DNA of 43,297 nucleotides from Clostridiales bacterium (lineage in GTDB: Bacteria; Bacillota; Clostridia; Lachnospirales; Lachnospiraceae). The position numbers were made by a program, and so were the translations under genes. The stretch covers positions 1-43,297 of the forward strand of contig JAAYPX010000222.1 of assembly GCA_012519565.1 (NCBI GenBank), read 5' to 3'. Below, one piece after another: positions 28,783-37,694 of the stretch (position 1 is the stretch's first letter; each line of letters begins with the position of its first letter). The notes beneath the pieces are model-generated. The model had not been told where the DNA came from and made no database searches. It saw only the letters and a program-made list of their open reading frames with translations.

Positions 28783-29169
28783 TTAATCTTTAACGATATT
28801 GACACCTGCTATCCTAATGTTAACTTCACAAACTTGTAATCCAGTCATATTTTCTATCGCTAATTTAACCTTTTCTTGTACCTGTTTTGCTGTTTCAGGA
28901 ATACCATATCCATAATCTAAGGTTAATGCCATATCAACTGACACATAATCAGGATTTACCAGAACCTTAATACCTTTGGATAAGTTTTTCATTCCTAACT
29001 TACCAGTTAATTCACTGGTGGGATTACCTGATACGGCAGCTACGCCTTTTACTTCAGAGGCAGCAAGTCTTGCAATTACAGCAACAACCTCATCTGCTAT
29101 CTGAACTTCTCCCACTTTACCATTTTCGTGTATTTTATATGTGTTTCTTATTTCCGGTTCCTTGTTCAC
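28783..29169 (-). CDS. Asp23/Gls24 family (YqhY-like) protein
   Basis: Small cytosolic Asp23-type protein (128 residues). In Bacillus the gene in this position, yqhY, is linked to fatty-acid synthesis control; that role is not shown here. The family pattern is visible: VGEVQIADEVVAVIARLAA, EVKGVAAVSG, and the ending TGLQVCEVNIRIAGV. The best start is GTG at 29167-29169, with AGGAGGT six bases upstream; an ATG 12 codons earlier has no site and would put the Shine-Dalgarno inside the coding region. Upstream of nusB is its usual location. Confidence 0.9.
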   Translation of the reverse strand: MNKEPEIRNTYKIHENGKVGEVQIADEVVAVIARLAASEVKGVAAVSGNPTSELTGKLGMKNLSKGIKVLVNPDYVSVDMALTLDYGYGIPETAKQVQEKVKLAIENMTGLQVCEVNIRIAGVNIVKD

Positions 29170-29226
29170 GGCAATACCTCCTAAGTTCCTAACATTACTG
29201 GCCATACCATATCTCTAATATATAGT

Positions 29227-29254
29227 ATTATACCAAATTAATCAACTTTTGCAA
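29227..29254 (-). promoter_or_regulatory. Promoter for the Asp23/YqhY gene
   Basis: Minus strand TTGCAA (29249-29254), a 16-base spacer and TATAAT (29227-29232) with an extended TGG. It separates this gene from the spoIIIA operon just upstream. Confidence 0.65.
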
Positions 29255-29274
29255 TTATATTTAAAATTTTTATA

Positions 29275-30087
29275 TTATTCCTCAAGAACTACAGGATGTA
29301 TTGACATATTTTCAACACCTATACCAGTTTTATCCTTAATTACTTGTTCAATAATAGCTACCTGTTGATCATCAATAGTTGGAGCGTTAATAACTACGTC
29401 AACCCTTTCATCAACTATGTAAACTATGGAACCTTCAAATCCTTTAGCTTCTAACAGTAATTCAGCGGCATTTTCTCTTTCAGCAATTGAATTTAATTCT
29501 ATCATTCTATCAACTGCATCCTTCTTAGCACTTTCACTTAATGATGCATTTTCAATAATTGCTCTCATATCAGCTTTTGCTTTTGCCCTATCTTGTTCTC
29601 TTTTTAATCTGGCTGACTTAAAATAACCAGGATCCAAAGTAGTACTAACTAATATTGCCTCTCCTGGAACAGTTTCACCGGTTTCTATTTCACCAGTATC
29701 TTTTACATTATTTGCAGCATCTAGGATATCTTGATCAGATATGTCACCTAACTCCTGGGTATCACCATCTATATCAACTGGTACTGTATCATTATCAGTA
29801 TCTGTTGCATTTATATCTGTAGTTTCGTTATTCTCATCTAAAGCATCATCTATATCTTCTGTCACCTCATCTAAAATATTATTATCATCTCCATTGGTGG
29901 CCTGAGCAAGATCATAAGCATCCTGACCAACAATTCCTGCCATATCATCTGTATCAGGGTTAGTGGTTTGTATGCTATCTGGTATATCTGATGCATCATC
30001 CCTGGTAAAACTAATATACCCTGCGATGGCAATCATAATTGCTAATGCTGTAATTATGATTTGATTCTTCTTGAATATATTTTTCAT
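29275..30087 (-). CDS. spoIIIAH: Stage III sporulation protein AH
   Basis: Mother-cell half of the SpoIIQ-SpoIIIAH channel across the intermembrane space of the engulfed forespore. The 270 residues have one N-terminal membrane segment (about 10-27), a long Asp/Thr/Glu-rich linker (about 29-145) and a C-terminal domain (about 155-270) with the ring-building YscJ/FliF-like fold of the family (helical stretch, then GFEGSIVYI and VDVVINAP). The linker makes it longer than the Bacillus protein. It is the last gene of the spoIIIA operon. Confidence 0.94.
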   Translation of the reverse strand: MKNIFKKNQIIITALAIMIAIAGYISFTRDDASDIPDSIQTTNPDTDDMAGIVGQDAYDLAQATNGDDNNILDEVTEDIDDALDENNETTDINATDTDNDTVPVDIDGDTQELGDISDQDILDAANNVKDTGEIETGETVPGEAILVSTTLDPGYFKSARLKREQDRAKAKADMRAIIENASLSESAKKDAVDRMIELNSIAERENAAELLLEAKGFEGSIVYIVDERVDVVINAPTIDDQQVAIIEQVIKDKTGIGVENMSIHPVVLEE

Positions 30088-30104
30088 CTTTAACCTCCTA
30101 ATTT

Positions 30105-30701
30105 TTATAATCCAGCACCCATCTTCATTACTTTAACTTTATGCAAAGGCACTCCAAATAATACCTCTGCGGCTTCCATAATGTCACTAATTACAGTAAT
30201 GTTGTCACCACCTTCTGCCACTATGACTATGCCCTCTATTTCCGGCTCAATCTCTTTTACTATGTAAGGTACTGATTTTCCAGCCTCTGTTGTAACCATA
30301 ACGGTACTCTCTTCCCGCCTTATTTCACTATATGTTCTGCTTCCGCCCTCCCCGTCTGCTTCGTTAGAGTTTTCCTGAGTATAAGGGGTATCCTTTAAAG
30401 TTACCTGTTCCTTTGATTCTTTTAAGGTGATCATTACTTTAACATCACCAACTCCGTCTACTTTCCTAAGTACATTCTCCAGTTTTTCTTCCATTAAGCT
30501 TATATAATCTTTAGTCTCTTCAGTAGTACTATTGCTACTTGTCTGTGGTATGGCGTCACTGGTATCTGTGGCTTTATTCTTATTTGATTGTGGAATTAAC
30601 GTATCTGGAAATGTCAGTAATATTAATAGTATACCTAGGATACATATACCTATTAATTTTGGCATTCCAATTTCCTTCAGGGAAATTTTCTTTTTATCCA
30701 T
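30105..30701 (-). CDS. spoIIIAG: Stage III sporulation protein AG
   Basis: Ring-forming component of the mother-cell-to-forespore feeding channel. The 198 residues have one membrane segment (about 14-32), a polar linker and a soluble domain with LENVLRKVDGVGDVKVMITL and the ending EAAEVLFGVPLHKVKVMKM, typical of SpoIIIAG. It begins one base after the spoIIIAF stop, indicating translational coupling. Confidence 0.95.
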   Translation of the reverse strand: MDKKKISLKEIGMPKLIGICILGILLILLTFPDTLIPQSNKNKATDTSDAIPQTSSNSTTEETKDYISLMEEKLENVLRKVDGVGDVKVMITLKESKEQVTLKDTPYTQENSNEADGEGGSRTYSEIRREESTVMVTTEAGKSVPYIVKEIEPEIEGIVIVAEGGDNITVISDIMEAAEVLFGVPLHKVKVMKMGAGL

Positions 30702-30702
30702 A

Positions 30703-31320
30703 TTATCCTCCCTGTATATTAATATTTATATTATCCGGTTTTATATTATAGAAGTCAGATAATTTATTTTTTATATTAATTTCAATTGGAGAAGGTATTT
30801 TTTCACTATTCTCCTTTTCCTTAAACTCAATAACTATAGGATCTATTGTAATAGGCTCTACACCATTATTAAATGCAGGCCTATCCTCAGCCTTATATTC
30901 ACCTTTAATATTTATCCTTAATATTTCTCCAAACCCTGATTTATCTATATCATCCTGAAATTCTACATTAAAATTACTAAGTACGATATTATCCTCCTGC
31001 AAGCTTTCCCTAACCTGTTTTTCTATTTTAACCTCATATTCTTCAAATATTGCCTGCCTTTGATTTTCCTCCATACGTTGCAAAGTGTTCTTAAACTCAG
31101 CAGTTTCCACAGCAAAGTTATTGGACCTAAATAAAAAATCAAATCTATCATCCATAGACAGTAAATCCAGTAAAGGGGAGACTACCAGTAACACCAATAT
31201 TAAACCAGACACCATACTGACATATTTTTTATAACTGCTATCCCCCAGCAGATTGGTGATTATTGCATTTACTATCATATATATTACTATATTTTTAACC
31301 CATTGATATAACTGCCCCAT
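30703..31320 (-). CDS. spoIIIAF: Stage III sporulation protein AF
   Basis: Membrane component of the SpoIIIA-SpoIIQ apparatus. The 205 residues start with two closely spaced hydrophobic segments (about 10-25 and 35-52, with KKYVSMVSGLILVLLVVSPLL) followed by a soluble domain predicted to sit in the intermembrane space. Recognition rests on the N-terminal pattern and position between AE and AG. Confidence 0.93.
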   Translation of the reverse strand: MGQLYQWVKNIVIYMIVNAIITNLLGDSSYKKYVSMVSGLILVLLVVSPLLDLLSMDDRFDFLFRSNNFAVETAEFKNTLQRMEENQRQAIFEEYEVKIEKQVRESLQEDNIVLSNFNVEFQDDIDKSGFGEILRINIKGEYKAEDRPAFNNGVEPITIDPIVIEFKEKENSEKIPSPIEINIKNKLSDFYNIKPDNININIQGG

Positions 31321-31330
31321 AATACTCCTC

Positions 31331-32491
31331 CTAACCCCCAGTACTTACTGCCACTATGGTGATTGTTAGCATAAATAGTACTGCCCCAGTAAATACTGTT
31401 TGAAGTAAAAGTCCCGATGATTTTGCAGATGCTGACACACACTCGATTACTCTTTTATCCGAAATGGGTTGCAAGGCTGCACACCCAAATCTGTATATTA
31501 AATTGACAACAACAAGTTTTATAATTGGAATTGCACAGATGGTAATTATCATTACTAAACCTGCCACACCTATGGCATTTTTAAGCAGATATCCAGCTCC
31601 CAGCATAGTTTCAGCTACTCCACCGATGGCATTACCCACTCCTGGAATCGCTTCTGAGGCTTTAAGAAGTGCTGACTTTTTAATTCTGTCTGCTACTGGT
31701 ACTATAAGTCCTTGTATCCCGTTAAAACCAATAACTGCAGCCAGAAGGCTTTTAAGCCCCCAATCAACAATTGTTGAAATCACCCCAGCTAATTTGGATA
31801 GCATATCTTCCTTTGATATATTATTAATTAATGCTATAACCAAATAAAAATTTATTAAAGGTATTATTACTTTAATCAATATATAGTCTGCCGCTGTAAT
31901 TAAAAATAGGGAGGCCTCATAATAAACCAGTGAAGTAGTACTTCCACTACAAAATCCAACGGATATAAAATAAGCAGGAACTAATACCTTCATAAAATCC
32001 AGCAGTGAACCAATTGCCCTTGATGCTACCTGGGATGCGGATACGAAGGAGCTCATAAGTAAACCCTGTAGAAGCAAATGGGTAACATAATATCCAGTTT
32101 CTGATACCTGATTATTTTTAAACGCCATAGAAAAATTAGTAAATATTGCGGCTAATACTGCAATTGCTATTAACTTACCAAAGATATTGATATTACCCTT
32201 AATTTCGCTCTTGATTGATTTAATAAGTTTCTCCCCGATATCACTTAAGGAAAAGCTCTCTTGACCACTAACCAATCTCTCCACATATTCGTTAAAATCA
32301 AACTCTGTCTCATGGCTTAGAATATCATCGATTACATCTTGTATACCATCATAATCGATATTATTGTTTACTGGTCCCCTTGCCGTAGCAACTTCTGCCC
32401 TTAACAAGGCTGATATAATAACTATTAAGAGTACAATTAGCCATTTATTTAATACTATCCTCTTACGCTTGTCTACTTTTTTTCGGTCCAT
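31331..32491 (-). CDS. spoIIIAE: Stage III sporulation protein AE
   Basis: Largest integral membrane protein of the spoIIIA operon. The 386 residues have an N-terminal signal-like segment (about 14-33) ahead of an extracytoplasmic stretch and then about seven hydrophobic segments from residue 100 on, with the typical VPAYFISVGFCSGSTTS and LIVPVADRIKKSALLKASEAIPGVGN (quoted in part). It lies ten bases before spoIIIAF. Confidence 0.95.
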   Translation of the reverse strand: MDRKKVDKRKRIVLNKWLIVLLIVIISALLRAEVATARGPVNNNIDYDGIQDVIDDILSHETEFDFNEYVERLVSGQESFSLSDIGEKLIKSIKSEIKGNINIFGKLIAIAVLAAIFTNFSMAFKNNQVSETGYYVTHLLLQGLLMSSFVSASQVASRAIGSLLDFMKVLVPAYFISVGFCSGSTTSLVYYEASLFLITAADYILIKVIIPLINFYLVIALINNISKEDMLSKLAGVISTIVDWGLKSLLAAVIGFNGIQGLIVPVADRIKKSALLKASEAIPGVGNAIGGVAETMLGAGYLLKNAIGVAGLVMIITICAIPIIKLVVVNLIYRFGCAALQPISDKRVIECVSASAKSSGLLLQTVFTGAVLFMLTITIVAVSTGG

Positions 32492-32521
32492 ATCACCCTT
32501 AACCTTTCTTATGAAAACTAA

Positions 32522-32905
32522 TCATGCCGTAAGAAAACTACTAATAGTCTCCAATAATGCCAGTAGAATAGGCATACCCATAGCTAATATGGTGAGCTTG
32601 CCCACTAACTCAATTTGACCTGCAATAGCTTGGTAGCCGGAATCTTTGCATAAGGCTGAAGCAAACTCGGTTACATAGGTGATCCCAACAATTTTTATTA
32701 AAATATCTACGTAATTTTGATTTATATTAATATATCTTTTTAGTTTATCTATTGCATCTAGAATAACTTCCAGCTTACTAATCCCCATTAGTAGTATAAT
32801 AACGCAAGCTCCTATACTTATGTAAAATGAAAATTCTTCTTTTCCCTTTTTGAAAAGGATTGCTGTTATAATAGCTGTTATACCGACTAGGGCTACTTTA
32901 ATCAT
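32522..32905 (-). CDS. spoIIIAD: Stage III sporulation protein AD
   Basis: Small membrane protein of the spoIIIA apparatus, 127 residues with about four hydrophobic segments and the family stretch VGITYVTEFASALCKDSG. It ends in TGA, showing that this codon is a genuine stop in this genome. A hairpin-free 30-base gap leads to spoIIIAE. Confidence 0.95.
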   Translation of the reverse strand: MIKVALVGITAIITAILFKKGKEEFSFYISIGACVIILLMGISKLEVILDAIDKLKRYININQNYVDILIKIVGITYVTEFASALCKDSGYQAIAGQIELVGKLTILAMGMPILLALLETISSFLTA

Positions 32906-32980
32906 TCATTCCTATTCCTTTCTTTGGTAACACTGTTACCTATATCTAATCTACTTATCTATAACCTAAGTCCACCTAAA

Positions 32981-33178
32981 TTACGAAAGATTAAATAATC
33001 TCTGTAGGGTGGTTATCAAATCAGATATGTAGGGAATAATCTGTAATATTACAATAATAAGGCCTACCAAACTACTAAGAAAGGCCAGTTCATCCCTACC
33101 GGCTTGTTTTAATATCTGATTTATCAATGTAATTAAAATTCCGATAATAGCAATTCTTAGTATAAATTCAATCTCCAT
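32981..33178 (-). CDS. spoIIIAC: Stage III sporulation protein AC
   Basis: A 65-residue, two-segment membrane protein, normal length for SpoIIIAC, with NQILKQAGRDELAFLSSLVG. The ATG at 33176-33178 (MEIEFILR) follows GGAG; a start 15 codons further upstream would be atypical for the family. Confidence 0.94.
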   Translation of the reverse strand: MEIEFILRIAIIGILITLINQILKQAGRDELAFLSSLVGLIIVILQIIPYISDLITTLQRLFNLS

Positions 33179-33236
33179 ACTTTTCTCCAATCCTGTTAAG
33201 TTTTTATTGTTTATACTAATCAATAAAACAAAACAT

Positions 33237-33761
33237 TTATAGCAAAACTATTGAAATAAAAATACCTGCCATTATTCCAAGGCTACTATATAGGTACGAT
33301 TTTTCCTTTACTGTTTTTGACAATTCTCCAATCTCATCTTCCAATTGGGTTATGTATAAATCCATGGTATTCATCTGCATCTCCTTGTCCAGATAACCCA
33401 GATTCTCACCAAATTGAGATAGAAGTAATCTGTCCTTTTTTGCTAAGGATGTATTATCCAATTCTTTTTCCACAGCTTCCTTCCATATCTGAGTAAAGGA
33501 TGCCCCTGAAAGCTCATCTAGTCCCACATAAACTTTAGTGAAGAAAGACTTATAAACTCCCTCATGGCGTCTAGCAATAGAGTTAATGGCCTCAGGCAAG
33601 GGAGTTTTTGCAAACCGTATATCTCCCCTAAGTAAAACCATTAATTTTCTTAACTCCCTTAAATCTTCCACACGACCTTTAAGTTCACTGCTAATATATA
33701 GTCCCATACTTGTTGAGGATGTTATAACTAGAAAACAGCCGATTATTTTAGTTAATAACAT
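33237..33761 (-). CDS. spoIIIAB: Stage III sporulation protein AB
   Basis: Membrane component, 174 residues, with one N-terminal (about 3-22) and one C-terminal membrane segment (about 155-173) around a helical soluble domain; RVEDLRELRKLMVLLRGDI and TPLPEAINSIARR are family-typical. GGGGG lies before the ATG. It is 15 bases after spoIIIAA. Confidence 0.95.
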   Translation of the reverse strand: MLLTKIIGCFLVITSSTSMGLYISSELKGRVEDLRELRKLMVLLRGDIRFAKTPLPEAINSIARRHEGVYKSFFTKVYVGLDELSGASFTQIWKEAVEKELDNTSLAKKDRLLLSQFGENLGYLDKEMQMNTMDLYITQLEDEIGELSKTVKEKSYLYSSLGIMAGIFISIVLL

Positions 33762-33776
33762 ATAGTTTGTCCCCCT

Positions 33777-34742
33777 TTATCCCTTATAATTTCCCGATCG
33801 ATATACCATATTGCCTAAGGAATCGTAAATCTCATCTAAATGTCCAATACTTTTTCTATTACTTAAAATCACATACCGCTCAAATAATTGCTTTCTTACC
33901 AATTCACCCAGTATCGGTTTATTTCTGATATCATCAATGGAACTACCGTGGACTGTGGCGATCAACTTACATCCACATCCAATAACATAATCTATAGCCT
34001 CAAGATCCTCTAAAGAACCAATCTCATCCACAGCAATAATCTGAGGCGACATGGATCTGATTAACATCATCATTCCTATAGCTTTAGGACAACAATCTAG
34101 GATATCTGTTCTTAGTCCTATATCATTTTGGGGAATACCCATGTAGCAGGCTCCTATTTCAGAACGCTCGTCCACAACCCCAACTGACATTCCTTTCATA
34201 TAAAGAGAACCGTTAGATAATTGCCTAATTAGGTCCCTAAGCAAGGTTGTCTTACCACATCTTGGAGGGGATATAATTAATGTATGGTATATGGCTGATT
34301 TTTCTGAATCTATAATATAGGGAAGCACCTTATCAGCACATCCTTTTACCTGATGGGCTAAGCGTACATTAATAAATGAAATATGCTTCATCCCCTTAAC
34401 AATGTTGTTTTCCATAATTATTTTTCCTGCTATTCCAATTCTATGTCCCCCATTAATGGTTATAAATCCTTGTTTAATCTCATCTTCAAAAGCATATAAT
34501 GAGAAATTACTTATGTACTCCATAGTTTCCCTTAGCTCATTTTTAGTAATTATAAATGCTTGGGAACTATCATTGGTAAATGTGGAATTCTCCGTTACGA
34601 AGCTTTCCTTATTTTCATAAATCACCATCAGCGGTCCGTTCATCCTCAGCCTTATTTCTTGCATTTTACAGAAATCAACCTTTAGCTTATTTAAAATATT
34701 TCTTATCTTAATTGAAAATATTTTTAGGAGCTCGTCTTTCAT
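33777..34742 (-). CDS. spoIIIAA: Stage III sporulation protein AA (ATPase)
   Basis: Secretion-type ATPase of the mother-cell side of the SpoIIIA-SpoIIQ channel. The 321 residues show the nucleotide-binding loop SPPRCGKTTLLRDLIRQ, VVDERSEIGACYMGIPQNDIG (in part) and Walker B PQIIAVDEIGS, then ATVHGSS. The ATG at 34740-34742 follows AGGTAGGTG; a longer upstream reading frame is not supported. It is first in the intact eight-gene operon AA-AH. Confidence 0.96.
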   Translation of the reverse strand: MKDELLKIFSIKIRNILNKLKVDFCKMQEIRLRMNGPLMVIYENKESFVTENSTFTNDSSQAFIITKNELRETMEYISNFSLYAFEDEIKQGFITINGGHRIGIAGKIIMENNIVKGMKHISFINVRLAHQVKGCADKVLPYIIDSEKSAIYHTLIISPPRCGKTTLLRDLIRQLSNGSLYMKGMSVGVVDERSEIGACYMGIPQNDIGLRTDILDCCPKAIGMMMLIRSMSPQIIAVDEIGSLEDLEAIDYVIGCGCKLIATVHGSSIDDIRNKPILGELVRKQLFERYVILSNRKSIGHLDEIYDSLGNMVYRSGNYKG

Positions 34743-34801
34743 ATCGATTACGCACCTACCTTTTATATAAATTGAAGACAGCTTATCCACTTTCTTAAAA
34801 C

Positions 34802-34829
34802 AATATATTCTCACTAAATAAAAATATTC
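34802..34829 (-). promoter_or_regulatory. Candidate sigma-E promoter for the spoIIIA operon
   Basis: Minus strand GAATATT (34823-34829) matches the sigma-E -35; AATATATT (34802-34809) after a 13-base spacer is a partial match to the -10 CATACAAT. Sigma-E control of spoIIIA is established in Bacillus; this site is inference. Confidence 0.4.
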
Positions 34830-35010
34830 CGATTATAAGCTTTAAATTTTCTTGTTGCTGTAAAATAAATTGGAGCTAGCTACCATAGGGTTGCCATATC
34901 CTAAGATTTTAACAATAGCTTACATAAGGGAACTTATTCTAGAAAAGGGTAGACAGGGGGATTTTTAAAAGGTAAAATACCTTTAACATAGATATAAGGA
35001 GAGAGATAAG

Positions 35011-35775
35011 ATGGATTATGGTTTGATTGGTGAAAAACTTGGACATAGTTACTCTAAAATTATCCATGAGAAATTAGCTGATTATCAATACGATCTAAGG
35101 CCTTTAGCCCCAGATGAATTAGATAGCTTTATGTTGGCTAAGGATTTTAAGGCTATAAATGTAACTATCCCCTATAAGCAAGAGGTAATTCCCTATCTGG
35201 ATGAACTACATCCCCATGCCAAGGAGATTGGAGCAGTTAATACCATTGTAAATAGAGATGGAAAGCTTTATGGTTTTAATACCGATTATTATGGCTTTCT
35301 ATATATGATAGAACATAATAATATAGAAATTAAAGATAAGAAATGCCTAGTTCTAGGGAATGGCGGGGCCGCCAAAGCAGTAATAGCCGTCTTAAAGCAA
35401 CTTCAGGCCAAAAACATATTACTGGTCAGTAGAAGAAAGTCAGAAGAGACCATCACCTACGATGAATGTATGCAAAAGCACAGTGATGCTCAGATAATTG
35501 TAAATACTACACCTGTGGGGATGTATCCCGATATCGATAATTCCCCTATTAATCTGAATAATTTCCATAGCTGCGAGGCTGTACTGGATATTATATATAA
35601 TCCCATAAAAACCAAACTAACCTTACAGGCAGAAGAAAAAAATATAAAAGCCTTAACAGGACTGGAAATGCTTATAGCACAAGCAAAGAAAGCAGTGGAA
35701 TATTTTCTTGATATTAAATTAGATGATGCTGTAATGGAAAAGATCTATGAAGATTTGATTAAGACCTTGCAGTAA
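35011..35775 (+). CDS. aroE: Shikimate dehydrogenase
   Basis: Reduces 3-dehydroshikimate to shikimate with NADPH. The 254 residues begin YGLIGEKLGHSYSKIIHEKL; catalytic Lys is in NVTIPYKQEV and the substrate Asp in GFNTDYYGF; the NADP loop is VLGNGGAAKAV, followed by NTTPVGMYPD. AAGGAGAG precedes the ATG. It is the only plus-strand gene in the window, divergent from spoIIIAA and convergent with efp. A small inverted repeat AAAGGTA / TACCTTT (34968-34984) lies just upstream of the ribosome site and could be an operator or leader hairpin. Confidence 0.96.
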   Translation: MDYGLIGEKLGHSYSKIIHEKLADYQYDLRPLAPDELDSFMLAKDFKAINVTIPYKQEVIPYLDELHPHAKEIGAVNTIVNRDGKLYGFNTDYYGFLYMIEHNNIEIKDKKCLVLGNGGAAKAVIAVLKQLQAKNILLVSRRKSEETITYDECMQKHSDAQIIVNTTPVGMYPDIDNSPINLNNFHSCEAVLDIIYNPIKTKLTLQAEEKNIKALTGLEMLIAQAKKAVEYFLDIKLDDAVMEKIYEDLIKTLQ

Positions 35776-35807
35776 GTCTCCTTCAGCAATAGACTTTGGA
35801 TATCAAA

Positions 35808-35892
35808 AAGGGTATACAGGAGTAACCCCATACCGATACAAGTACAACAGTTGTACTTATAAGGGTGGATTATGGTTGACCTGTATACCCTT
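35808..35892. repeat. Large hairpin / MITE-like element, copy 2, between aroE and efp
   Basis: AAGGGTATACAGG (35808-35820) and CCTGTATACCCTT (35880-35892) are perfect 13-base inverted repeats. Inside, AACC.CATA pairs with TATGGTT, and AGTACAAC / GTTGTACT (35841-35857) form the tip. It may act as a bidirectional terminator for the convergent genes. ATAAGGGTG and ACCTGTATA, 11 bases apart, are the reverse complement of the pattern in the element at 3938-4082. Confidence 0.75.
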
Positions 35893-35936
35893 ATATGATT
35901 ACAAAAACTCTTATTCCAACTAAAAGATTTTAAAAA

Positions 35937-36494
35937 TTAAACTCTCTTCATGTATTCGCCAGTTCTGGTATCAATACTAATCTTATCACCAATCTCAACG
36001 AATAAAGGCACACTTACCTGTGCTCCAGTTTCTACTATTGCAGGTTTTGTTGCTCCAGTAGCTGTATCTCCCTTAAATCCTGGCTCTGTCTCAGTAACTA
36101 TTAATTCCACAAATAAAGGTGGCTCTATAGCGAAAACATTACCCTTATGGGACAGCATCTTAACCATGTCATTTTCTTTAATATATTTTAGAGTATCACC
36201 AACAGCTTCTTCTCCCAATGCTATTTGATCAAAAGTCTCAACATTCATGAAATAATATAACTCACCATCAGAATATAGATACTGCATATCACTTCTATCA
36301 ATGTGAGCTGTGGGGAACTTTTCCGTAGGACGGAAAGATTTCTCTATAACTCCACCATTTTTTATATCTCTTAATTTAGTTCTTACAAAAGCTGCACCTT
36401 TTCCAGGTTTTACATGTTGAAATTCTATAACTTGGTAAACAATACCCTCTATTTCAACTGTCAAGCCATTTCTAAAATCGCCTGCTGAAACCAT
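35937..36494 (-). CDS. efp: Elongation factor P
   Basis: Translation factor that relieves ribosome stalling at proline runs. The 185 residues show the three-domain family pattern; the modifiable Lys32 is in [15 protein letters not shown], and the C-terminal [17 protein letters not shown] is typical. AGGAGG precedes the ATG. It follows the M24 peptidase by 83 bases, the conserved pepP-efp order. A YebC protein, also linked to stalling relief, is elsewhere in the window. Confidence 0.98.
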   Translation of the reverse strand: MVSAGDFRNGLTVEIEGIVYQVIEFQHVKPGKGAAFVRTKLRDIKNGGVIEKSFRPTEKFPTAHIDRSDMQYLYSDGELYYFMNVETFDQIALGEEAVGDTLKYIKENDMVKMLSHKGNVFAIEPPLFVELIVTETEPGFKGDTATGATKPAIVETGAQVSVPLFVEIGDKISIDTRTGEYMKRV

Positions 36495-36577
36495 TATTTA
36501 AATTCCTCCTTAAAATTGACTACTGTATAGTTTATCTTAAACTGCCATTATTTGCAACAGTTTTTTGTCGTAGTTTG

Positions 36578-37642
36578 CTATAATTCAATCAGTTGTTTAT
36601 CTGAATGGGTTAAGTTCTCACAGCCAGTCTCTGTAACTATAACCAAATCCTCAATTCTTACTCCACCAAAGCCTTTAATATATATACCTGGCTCTACAGT
36701 CTCAGTCATTCCCGCTTCCAGTATGGTATCATCTATAGGCGATAATCTTGGACCCTCGTGGATAAACAAGCCTACTCCATGACCCAATCCATGGCCAAAA
36801 CAGCCTTCATATCCAGCTCCGTAGATTATATCTCTAGCCACCTTATCTACATCCTTACCTCTGACACCGGCTCTAATAAAATCTAGAGCTGTCAGTTGTG
36901 CTTCCAGAACTATATTATATATCTCCTTTTGCTTATCAGATGCCTTGCCTATAACAATAGTTCTTGTCATATCTGAGCAATATCCCTTATATTCACAACC
37001 AAAATCCAAGGTCAGAAAATCTCCCTCTTCTACCTTCTTTTCCGATGGAACCGCATGGGGCATGGATGAATTAATACCAGAGGCCACAATAGCAGGGAAG
37101 CTGGATTTCTCTGCTCCATTCATCTTAAGAAGATATTCTATTCTAGCTGCTATTTGTATCTCTGTCATACCAGGCTTAATATAAGTTAAAATCTCTGTAA
37201 AAACCTCATCTCCGATAGCTTCAGCTCTTCTTATATAATCTAATTCCTGAGGGGTCTTTATTCTTCTTAAGCGGGTGATTTCATCTCTAATTGGGATTAG
37301 TTCCACATTAAGTTTTTCTTTAAGTTGCAGATAATTGGAATAAAGCATATCCTCAGATTCAAAACCCAGTAATTTAACTCCATCTGATATTAATATATCA
37401 TCGATAGCCTTTGGATATCCAAGGTTGTCAATGGTAATAACTTCATAATCAGGAGCTTCAATCTCAGCTTGAATTGTATACCTGAAATCGGTTATAACTG
37501 CATGTCTTTGTTTAGAGATATAGACATAACCTGTTTCACCGGCGAATCCACTGATATAGCGCATATTATTTCCATTGGAAATTAATACTGCATCAATGGA
37601 AAGGTCATTTAATAAACTCTGTACTTTCTTAAAATTATCCAT
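36578..37642 (-). CDS. Xaa-Pro aminopeptidase-like M24B peptidase
   Basis: Metallopeptidase predicted to remove N-terminal residues before proline. The 354 residues comprise a creatinase-like N-terminal domain (about 1-125) and the pita-bread catalytic domain with metal ligands in LTLDFGCEYKGYCSDMTRT (two Asp), GHGLGHGVGLFIHEGP (His) and MTETVEPGIY (Glu), and GGVRIED (Glu). The ATG at 37640-37642 is preferred; a TTG 12 codons upstream is possible and neither has a strong ribosome site. It lies in the aroQ-pepP-efp order common in Firmicutes. Confidence 0.94.
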   Translation of the reverse strand: MDNFKKVQSLLNDLSIDAVLISNGNNMRYISGFAGETGYVYISKQRHAVITDFRYTIQAEIEAPDYEVITIDNLGYPKAIDDILISDGVKLLGFESEDMLYSNYLQLKEKLNVELIPIRDEITRLRRIKTPQELDYIRRAEAIGDEVFTEILTYIKPGMTEIQIAARIEYLLKMNGAEKSSFPAIVASGINSSMPHAVPSEKKVEEGDFLTLDFGCEYKGYCSDMTRTIVIGKASDKQKEIYNIVLEAQLTALDFIRAGVRGKDVDKVARDIIYGAGYEGCFGHGLGHGVGLFIHEGPRLSPIDDTILEAGMTETVEPGIYIKGFGGVRIEDLVIVTETGCENLTHSDKQLIEL

Positions 37643-37694
37643 AATCTCACATACTTTCTTTTTATTTTTTCGACGCAATTTAAACCCTAAAATC

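Noticed and set aside
30703-30720. CCTGTATATT near the spoIIIAF stop as a third copy of the MITE-like end
   Set aside because: It encodes the conserved reading end of spoIIIAF and lacks the CACCCTTAT partner.
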